Positions 56,821-64,000 of a DNA stretch of 64,000 bases are shown piece after piece; position 1 is the stretch's first letter, and each line of letters opens with the position of its first letter. The notes beneath the pieces were generated by a model. It made no database searches. It was given only the letters and a program-made list of their open reading frames with translations, and was not told where the DNA came from. The stretch comes from Flectonema sp. DT1601 (lineage: Eukaryota; Euglenozoa; Diplonemea; Diplonemida; Diplonemidae): assembly GCA_964019425.1 (NCBI GenBank), contig OZ025783.1:1674001-1738000 (forward strand), read 5' to 3'. Made by a program: the position numbers and the translations under genes.

Positions 56821-58360
56821 CAGATGATCTGCGATTCCGTCTTTCTTCCTTTTGTAATTTATTGGAGGAAGAAGAATAATTACATTGCTCTTCTGAAGTC
56901 CGTATCTTTTACTAACTTACGACAATATTAACGTTCGTGCGTTCACTTTGCTAATCCCACAGAGTTCTTTTCATTGCTCTGAGGGAAACCTTCACAATAA
57001 ATGAATTCTTTCCAAATTAACCCGAAAAAAGAAAACCGAGTTAATTATCTCAAACAATAAATATCAATATCAAGTACTAACATAGTAGCAACAACGCAAA
57101 AAGAAGTTACATCTCGTAACTCCCTGTCCCTTCAATTCAAACTGCAAGGAAGCCCACGCAATTATCAGTTGCTTCCATTCAGAGATTCTTGTGCGTTTTG
57201 TGGAACCAAGGATTAAGAAAGCTTTTCTTTGCCCTACACTGTCTTAATCCTATCTGCATTCTGGAATGCATCTCGAAATGGAAGCTTTTGAAGTGCTAAT
57301 GCTGTTTGCGCCGTTTGAATCTGAAAACCTGTACACAAGGTGGGATTGATAAAAATCTCGTGGCAAAACAAGTTTCTTTATAATACACTTGGCTGCTGAT
57401 CACTATCTAACCTTAGACATGTTGACAATCTTTAATACTGCATTATCCCCTCTTCATTTTCCTAAAACACCTGCTTACTTGTAGAAAAGTTAGCTGTCAT
57501 TCGGGCTGCTCTCTTGTAAAAACACGAGGAAGCATTATTTCCGTTATAATTTCTTTTGGACAAGGTTCCTATTATTTGTTAGTATCCTGAATTATTGTGA
57601 GTAAGTTGCCTGTACCACTCTCCACTCTTGCTCCAAGCAAGGTGAGGCAGCAGTTTAGTCACGTAAAGACAATCCCGAGTTAACTTATCTAACAACCTGA
57701 CCAACTACTTCTTTCTGCAATTTGCTATTCTTTATTCTTTTCGGGTCATACTTGCATAGATTCGATTTGAGCTATTTAAAATACAAACTCTTTCCTGTCT
57801 AGAGCATACGCTTGCTCGATACGCGATCTTCAGTACCGATCCACGGTGCGAAAGCATGGCCTAACGATCCTTTGGTCTCGCTTCGTATTAAAGAATAGTT
57901 GATCGGTGCGGAGAAGGGTTGGCGAGGTGTTGTTTTGTTTGACGGTCGATTTCTTGTCTGAATTCGTTTCTCGATATTTCATAAGATCACGCCTTTTTTT
58001 CATGTGTTTAAAAAAAATAAAAAAATAAAATTAAACTTTTCTCTCGATATTTCATAAGAAGAATATTCCGTTGTTGTTTTATGGCGACCTTTTTTTTCAC
58101 TCGCCTGTGCGACGGTTAAATTCAAAGTCTTGCTTTCCCAAGGAATCTATTTTTTATTTATTCCTAATGAATGAATCCTTTTGTTTGAGAATGGTATAGT
58201 GCTGAAACTGTGGAGTTATGTGTAGTTGTAAAGGGAATCGAAGCAAGTATTCAAAACATGCTTCCTGTATCCATAGCACCTTACCTTCAGAAAAACAACT
58301 ACATTTGTACAAATAGTCCTCTAAACTCCGTTCGAGTAACTCTTGCTTACGAACAAACTA

Positions 58361-58412
58361 ACTAGCTCCCTGTGTGGAATATAAATGCTCATCATGGAGC
58401 CTTTGAAACCGC
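58361..58412 (+). repeat. 52-bp terminal direct repeat, left copy
   Basis: It begins ACTAGCTCCCTGTGTGGAAT and ends CCTTTGAAACCGC. It is identical over all 52 positions to 61059-61110. An internal GCTCC/GGAGC pair could form a hairpin. Confidence 0.95.
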
Positions 58413-60797
58413 TACTCTACTTGCAATTGCAGTACTCAAGAACTGAATAGTTTAAAATACAACGGCCATTCTTGCGGACTCGCTATTGATTTACCAGTCT
58501 CAGAAGAACTAAGAGACTTCTTCGCACGAGGTCAAAAATTTAGAGTCCCAGTGCACCCATCAGCTGCATTAGAATCACTTGAAAATGATATTACTGAATA
58601 TATAACTCACGCATACAAGAACGTTGGCGATAACTTTAAATCGATCTTTAAAAACACAATTCTTAAACAATTGCAGCTTAAATTAAGTAAAGACTTAAGC
58701 TTTCTTGACTCACCATTATCAAATAAAGCATGGACTGAACTTCAGAATCTTCAATCTCAGTTTGTGTTTCTTAAAGTTGACAAAGGACAGCACGATATTG
58801 GTTACATGTGTAAAATAAATTATTTGCTTTTACTTCGAGAGCAGCTACAAAGTGATTCTTATGAACGCATCACATCAGACGAACCAACTCTACTAGCCAA
58901 CCTCAAGAACATGAACATTTCAATCAATGCCCGCCACTCTGATCGACTCCCACACCTATATGGAATGATTAAATTACACAAATCAGCTATCGGGATGAGA
59001 TGGATTACTGGTGTCTCATCCTTCACGGGTACAGCAGAACAACGACAATACGATAAGGATCATAATCTTGCACCTGCAACAGCAACAACATATGCGCACC
59101 AACATCTCTCTAGTATCCTTAAAAATGCGATGACTATATTGAAAGAGAAAGATATGCATTCACGGTTCAAACGATACTGGATTGTGGAATCAGATGATGA
59201 AGTCTCTAGTTCGATTAAACAGAATTTGATGGTTTTGAAAAAATTATCCCCTAAGACTTTTGATTTTACAACAATGTACACCCGCCTACCACACAACGCT
59301 ATTAAAACTAAAGTAAGTGAAGCACTGCAAGAAGCCTTTAGTTTCAAAAATATCTTACGTCTTGAATCGAGTGACCCTACACGATTCCCTTCTCTTGCGC
59401 TTGCAGAATGTCAAAAATTACTTGAATTCTGTATTGACTCCTCCTTTATTGCATTAAGAGGTTATATTTGGAGACAAACAATAGGCATTCCAATGGGTGG
59501 CAACGCCAGTAGCGATATAGCAAATCTCTACTGCTATAGAGTTGAATCCGCATATATCGATTCTTTAATTGAAGCAAAAAATCTAGACTTAGCTCGGCAA
59601 CATGACCACTCGTGTAGATACATCGACGACTTCCTCACCTGGAGTTGCGACCCTCCACCAGCAAGTCTATACTCAATGGATTACACTGATACTTCGAATA
59701 ATATTGATGATGTCTCTTATATAGGAATTCGTATCCGAATAGAGATCACTAACACAAATAAACGATGGATTCGTTTAAGTGTTAATGACAAAGCCAGGGG
59801 TTGGCATATTACGCCAACAAGGTTTACTCATCAGCATTCCGCAGCTCAAGAATCAATGGGTTCAGGTATCTTTACCACCATGATCTTACGAGCTCTAAAA
59901 ATCTGCAACAACCAGGCAGACTTTTTACAGGAACTTGAAGCGGTAACTTATAGATTACTCAACCGGGGCTATAAATCTGACAATATCAGAGCAGCATGCC
60001 TCCGCTTCATTAGCTCTCACATTGATGATGGTAATACAGCAGCTGCAATGCGTCGACGTATCAACCTTACTTTTGAGAAGTTTAGTCACAAAGTCCCATT
60101 AAGCATCGAAAAGGATACAATTAACCACACAGGCTCTACAAGCCATTCCTTGGATAAACGATTTCCACCATCCCTACATCAAACATCAGGAGAAGGTCTT
60201 CTCGGTGGAGAATGCGGATGGGCAGCGCTCAACTTCATTGCAGATCATTTATATATCGATAGAATTAACTTCAGTTTTCTGCAAAACTACCAACAGCGAT
60301 TTTATGAAGAATCTCTTAAAGTAGAACCGAACAACTCAGAGCATAAACCATCACCAGATGGTTGGTTCTCGCTACAAGTACTTAACATGGCTTGCATGAC
60401 TAAATTCAACAGAAGAATCGAGTACTTCGTTAACCCAGCAGATTTCGATTATCCTGAAGCAGCCGCAGCACTTATTCTACATAAAGCGAAAACAAGGATG
60501 ACTCACTTTATTGTTGCGCTAGTCTCATTTGAGTCCATGATCATCCGAGACATTCTTAAAGGCACAAAAGATTTAAGACTCCCTTTCGATCATTTTGACA
60601 AGATGTACCGAACTACAGAGTATAGTTTCCATATGATACCATTAAAAGCTCAGACTGATATGGATGTTACGATGACACCAGCGAATATAGGACCTTTGAT
60701 GATATGCGAAGATAAAGTAAAACGCAAATTGGATGACGACTCATCCATTAACTCGACTGTAATAGTGAAACGATCAGACGTCAAAAATTCAAATTGA
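58407..60797 (+). CDS. Reverse transcriptase (Penelope-like) fused to a Josephin-type cysteine protease domain
   Basis: The open frame spans 58407-60797 (796 codons before the stop). No in-frame ATG precedes the RT fingers, so the true start is unknown; GTG at 58551 is one option. The N-terminal LRDFFARGQKFRVP recalls the SKGxKFxPTP motif of Penelope ORFs. RT motifs follow: FVFLKVDKGQHD, LPHLYGMIKLHK (diagnostic of Penelope-type RTs), KTFDFTTMYTRLPH (motif A), QTIGIPMGGNASSDIANLY (motif B), RYIDDF (catalytic Asp, about residues 407-408) and VSYIGIRI. No GIY-YIG endonuclease is visible. Instead, residues about 595-765 align by eye with the Josephin domain of ataxin-3: GGECGWAALNFIAD (Cys603), SPDGWFSLQVLNMACM, THFIVALV (His700) and IIRDILKG (Asp715, 15 residues after the His, the same spacing as His119-Asn134 of ataxin-3). 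Josephins are deubiquitinases. Confidence 0.8.
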   Translation, partial: NRYSTCNCSTQELNSLKYNGHSCGLAIDLPVSEELRDFFARGQKFRVPVHPSAALESLENDITEYITHAYKNVGDNFKSIFKNTILKQLQLKLSKDLSFLDSPLSNKAWTELQNLQSQFVFLKVDKGQHDIGYMCKINYLLLLREQLQSDSYERITSDEPTLLANLKNMNISINARHSDRLPHLYGMIKLHKSAIGMRWITGVSSFTGTAEQRQYDKDHNLAPATATTYAHQHLSSILKNAMTILKEKDMHSRFKRYWIVESDDEVSSSIKQNLMVLKKLSPKTFDFTTMYTRLPHNAIKTKVSEALQEAFSFKNILRLESSDPTRFPSLALAECQKLLEFCIDSSFIALRGYIWRQTIGIPMGGNASSDIANLYCYRVESAYIDSLIEAKNLDLARQHDHSCRYIDDFLTWSCDPPPASLYSMDYTDTSNNIDDVSYIGIRIRIEITNTNKRWIRLSVNDKARGWHITPTRFTHQHSAAQESMGSGIFTTMILRALKICNNQADFLQELEAVTYRLLNRGYKSDNIRAACLRFISSHIDDGNTAAAMRRRINLTFEKFSHKVPLSIEKDTINHTGSTSHSLDKRFPPSLHQTSGEGLLGGECGWAALNFIADHLYIDRINFSFLQNYQQRFYEESLKVEPNNSEHKPSPDGWFSLQVLNMACMTKFNRRIEYFVNPADFDYPEAAAALILHKAKTRMTHFIVALVSFESMIIRDILKGTKDLRLPFDHFDKMYRTTEYSFHMIPLKAQTDMDVTMTPANIGPLMICEDKVKRKLDDDSSINSTVIVKRSDVKNSN

Positions 60798-60900
60798 GCA
60801 AAAGCAAATAAACATTGCTAGCCCTATCCTGGCGAGCTCCGATGGATTTTTATCTTTGAACGATAGCAACTTCAACATAGAATGAAGTCCCTTAGAACTT

Positions 60901-60955
60901 ACTGATGAAGGCCTAAAAAGGGACAAGTAGTATAAGATTAAGGCCTGAAACTACA
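60901..60955 (+). ncRNA. Hammerhead-ribozyme-like core (incomplete)
   Basis: CTGATGA is followed directly by AGGCCT, a loop of about 26 nt, a second AGGCCT and then GAAAC. CUGAUGA, a 6-bp stem II and GAAA are in the right order for a hammerhead. Stems I and III and the GUH cleavage site were not found convincingly, so activity is doubtful. Penelope-like elements are known to carry hammerheads in their terminal repeats. Confidence 0.3.
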
Positions 60956-61058
60956 TATTCTATTACCCTTTGATGTTAGGAAACTGCAGAAATGAATACT
61001 TTTCTTTTATTGATCTCTACTTTTCTTATTCTCACTTTTCTGTTCTAAAATTAATGAT

Positions 61059-61110
61059 ACTAGCTCCCTGTGTGGAATATAAATGCTCATCATGGAGCCT
61101 TTGAAACCGC
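61059..61110 (+). repeat. 52-bp terminal direct repeat, right copy
   Basis: It is identical to 58361-58412. The sequence after it (ATCCTCTTTTCTCTC) is unrelated to the sequence after the left copy, so this looks like the right end of the element. Confidence 0.95.
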
Positions 61111-61453
61111 ATCCTCTTTTCTCTCTCTTTTACTACGGATCTTGGATGACGCGCAAAAGGAGGGTTCTTTCACTTTTTGTTGTCGGAATCTTGTCTGTCT
61201 ATCCATCCTGAAAGTTTGATCTATGATTCGTGAGTTGGTGGATTGTACTATTTTTCAACCAGCAAAACTAATCATAACAATGAAGGGTGGATAACAAGAT
61301 GAAATGGAACTCATGCCGTTTTAGGGATGCAGCAATGATTCTGGTGTCGATCAGGTCTTTCTTTTTTTTAATCGCGTTAATACCTTTTCTTTTTTCATGA
61401 AAATAATTTTGTAACCTGTACTTAATTACTTGACTCCTCAGCATCAAAAGAAA

Positions 61454-61885
61454 ATGGGAAAGCCACGTGGTATTAACACAGCGAGAAAGCTGAAGACCAG
61501 AAGAAGAACCCAGAAGTGGGCTGACAAGGACTGGAAGAAGGCTCACTTGAGCGTTTCAATTAAGGCGAATGTATTCGGAGGATCTTCCCACGTTAAAGGA
61601 ATCGTTTTAGAGAAGATTGGTGTCGAAGCGAAGCAGCCGAATTCGGCCATCAGAAAGTGCGTTCGTGTTCAGCTAATTAAAAACGGAAAGAAAATCCTCG
61701 CGTTCGTTCCAAACGATGGTTGCCTTCACTTTGTTGAGGAAAACGACGAAGTTCTTGTTGCAGGTCTTGGGCGTTCTGGTCACGCTGTTGGAGACATTCC
61801 CGGAGTTCGTTTCAAGATCAGTAAAGTTTCGGGTGTAGGTCTATTTGCCCTGTACCGTGAGAAGAAGGAGAAGCCACGTTCTTAG
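61454..61885 (+). CDS. RPS23: 40S ribosomal protein S23 (uS12)
   Basis: The protein is 143 aa, the usual eukaryotic length. It sits in the decoding centre of the small ribosomal subunit. Highly conserved blocks are visible: [61 protein letters not shown] (contains the KQPNSA loop whose proline is hydroxylated in other eukaryotes), [22 protein letters not shown] and [13 protein letters not shown]. The start at 61454 was chosen because it gives the conserved MGKPRG and lies 12 nt after an acceptor AG; the frame upstream has no ATG. It immediately follows the retroelement, whose right repeat ends 343 bp before the start codon. Confidence 0.97.
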   Translation: MGKPRGINTARKLKTRRRTQKWADKDWKKAHLSVSIKANVFGGSSHVKGIVLEKIGVEAKQPNSAIRKCVRVQLIKNGKKILAFVPNDGCLHFVEENDEVLVAGLGRSGHAVGDIPGVRFKISKVSGVGLFALYREKKEKPRS

Positions 61886-64000
61886 ACTAGCAATCACCCA
61901 TCAAACGCTCTGGCTCAACATCATCTACGCCAGCTACTCTCAACTCAAATCACAGAAACTGTTCTTCAAATCTTTCGGTGATTTCATTGTTGCTTACGAG
62001 CCATGTGGTTTTAAGGGGCAATGGAATACTTAAGATGAAGTGGTATCATTAATCATCAAAGACCGGCTTGATGCCATCGCGGAGTGCCTAGTATGGCTGT
62101 CAGTGCGTTTGTATTGTTGTTCCGCATTCAGCGAAATAAATAGTCTTTGTTACAGGAAAAACAAACATAGCAGTGAGCGAGGCGGTTTTAATTGGTTGTC
62201 TGAACAATTCTGTGTATTGTGTCAAGGTAATTAGAATATTTTATTATTTACAGGTTACCCCTAGAGACAGAATAACCCGACTTTTGTAAGCACGAGGTTT
62301 CTTCGCATTTACCTCTGAACTCTTTTATAACCCTATTTCTAGTTTAGGAAGTAACACACGTAGAGAATAATAAAATCAACTTCCTTTCATCTACTCCCAC
62401 AGTAGCCATACTTATGATGATAGAATAGAGTTAAAGAGGTAACCTAAGTTCACTTTAAAAAGCTGCAGTACAATTAATTCTATAAACCCCTCCACAGAGT
62501 AGATTCAGTACGACGTCTCGAGACGGTTAGCCTTGGCGAGCTCTAGTTAACGTTTCCACTTTTTGCTACAGTTTCAACACTAGCCGTGTCAACATCCCGT
62601 CTTGTTTTACAGGAAATTACTTAAAACAACAATGCAGGTTTCTGTGACATGTCCGGATTTGGGATTCGCTGCAGTGTCAGTCACGGTTAGTGTTGATTCC
62701 CTTGTGAGCGAAGTCTTGACATCGGCGGCTGGGGAGTGGGATGTCGATACGGAGGAAGTTGAACTGTCGTTCGCTGGTGACACCCTTTGCGAAGGTGAGC
62801 GACTAGCAGATCGTGGAGTGGGTGGAGACAGCGAGTTGGAGATGTGGAAGAAGCGGTTTCGTATATTCAGTAAATGCTGGTTTGTTAATGATTCAAAACG
62901 GGAGAAGCTGCTTCGTTGGATAAGAGAACACAATGAGGAATACTTATACCTTGACACCACAACATTCACAGAGGATGGTTGCCTCGATATTGAGGATGAT
63001 TTGCTTCCTTCTGATGCCGAACGGGTTTCTTTCCGCAATTCAAATTCCGTCGCCTCAGCCATCTCACAAGTTGTCACTATTGGAGAATATTTCTTGTCTT
63101 CCTGTTCACAAATCACTTGGGATCACGACACCTGCCTCCTCGCGGCGGTCCCGGACGACTTCGATAGGGGTCGACAAGACGGTGTCAAACGCAAGGGATG
63201 CGAACAACATCAACACCAACCACCACATCAAGAGCATCCGAACACTGGATGTTTCTTATCCAACAAAGAAAGAAACAGGCTGGCCCATGCCTTGAATGGC
63301 AATGGTGGAACAAGGAAGGACAGCAGAGACCGACGCCCGCGGGACGACACTCGCGACAGGGACGAGGACCGCACGGACAAGGAAGAACGCCGGCTGGCGA
63401 AACTCGAGAAGGAAAAACTCGAGTCGCTAGACGAAATCGAGGAAGAGAAGCAGCGGCTGGGGCAACAGAGAATGGCCATGGAGCAGCACCACCACCAGAA
63501 GGAAACCAACCTTCAAGGACAAGAAAAACAGTTGGAACAGCAACGCCAACACCAACAACAAGAACTGCAAAGTCAGTACCACCAACAACAGCAGCAACTG
63601 CAAAGCCACCATCAGCTGAAGGAAACGGAAAGTCTCCAGAAGGAGCAAAACCTACAGGCTCAACTCAAAGAGCAACATCAGCACCAACAGAAGGATTTGG
63701 AGAAGCAATACCGCCAACGACAACAGCAACTGGAAAGCCAGCAGCAGAAGAAGGACGCCGAGTCCGAACAGCAAGCACATTTGACTCGGTCACAACTACA
63801 GAAGGAAAAGGAATCCTTCCAGACGGAGAAGGAACGGCTCCACCTCCAGCTGGATCAGCAGCTAAGGAATGAGAAGGACCACCTCCACCGAAAGCTCAAG
63901 GAGCAGATTGGACAAGAAAAAGTCCAACAACAACAAAAGCTCCAACAGAAGGAAGACGAGATCCAACGGCGTGAGGAAGAGGTGAACCGAGGACAGCAGC

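Larger units (their letters stand above)
52409..58406. other. Six-kilobase gene-poor, repeat-bearing region
   Basis: No frame here is convincing as a gene. The region contains copies of dispersed families 1 (53779-53930) and 2 (54421-54564, 56681-56820), a fragment of family 1 (about 53668-53690), T-rich stretches, and a short duplication of CTCGATATTTCATAAG (about 57969 and 58047). Its right end is the first 52-bp repeat of the retroelement. Its repeat content and low gene density contrast with the rest of the window. Confidence 0.55.
58361..61110 (+). mobile_element. Penelope-like retroelement bounded by identical 52-bp direct repeats
   Basis: The element is about 2.75 kb. Identical 52-bp direct repeats (58361-58412 and 61059-61110; 2698 bp apart) bracket a single long open frame with a Penelope-type reverse transcriptase and a Josephin-like domain. 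The flanks beyond the two repeats differ, and I see no clear target-site duplication. Short terminal direct repeats fit the partial pseudo-LTR organisation known for Penelope-like elements. The identity of the repeats and the long intact frame suggest a young insertion. A hammerhead-ribozyme-like core lies in the 3' untranslated part. Confidence 0.7.
60798..61453. other. Retroelement 3' part and RPS23 upstream region
   Basis: The stretch contains the hammerhead-like core near 60901-60955, the right 52-bp repeat (61059-61110), then T-rich DNA with the RPS23 acceptor (TACTTGACTCCTCAG, AG 61440-61441). Confidence 0.55.

Overview
This window is nuclear DNA from an intron-bearing microbial eukaryote (protist). 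It carries typical eukaryotic genes (ribosomal protein uS12/RPS23, an L-type lectin, a CD36-family receptor, ESCRT-I VPS37, an extended PHD finger, an IQ-motif protein, a FAM221 protein). Eleven short cis-introns (63-142 bp) can be placed; all are GT-AG, usually GTATGT...CAG. The standard code fits, and long T-rich non-coding spacers separate the genes. Two features point to the kind of organism. Every supported gene, about 24 of them, lies on the + strand. Nearly every start codon also sits 4-48 nt behind a pyrimidine-rich AG acceptor. Together these suggest unidirectional transcription with spliced-leader trans-splicing, as in Euglenozoa (diplonemids, euglenids) or Myzozoa (perkinsids, dinoflagellates). 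The sequence alone does not let me choose between them.

Layout. 1-4.4 kb: 3' part of a large cysteine-rich surface protein with WCC repeats. 5.4-9.7 kb: a giant IQ-repeat protein. 11.2-14.6 kb: an unknown protein, then a CD36-like receptor with four additional membrane segments. 17.8-18.7 kb: L-type lectin. 19.1-23.7 kb: nuclear ePHD protein. 24.9-28.9 kb: two small proteins and a secreted protein of unknown family. 29.1-33.7 kb: cadherin-like adhesin. 34.8-42.9 kb: Hsp20, PH/coiled-coil protein, coiled-coil protein, dihydropyrimidinase (4 exons), J-like membrane protein. 44.5-52.4 kb: FAM221, Q-rich protein, VPS37, NAD-binding reductase-like protein, membrane-anchored JmjC/cupin protein, Cys-rich small protein. 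52.4-58.4 kb: repeat-rich gene desert. 58.4-61.1 kb: a retroelement whose single open frame joins a Penelope-like reverse transcriptase to a Josephin-type (ataxin-3-like) cysteine protease domain. 61.5-61.9 kb: RPS23. 62.6 kb to the end: 5' part of a ubiquitin-like/Q-rich coiled-coil protein that runs off the window.

The genes do not form one pathway. Several code for surface or secretory-route proteins (WCC protein, adhesin, CD36, lectin, secreted protein, VPS37, J-like protein), but this looks like an ordinary mix of host genes. The most unusual object is the reverse transcriptase-Josephin fusion, flanked by identical 52-bp direct repeats. All family calls come from reading translated sequence by eye; no database search was possible.
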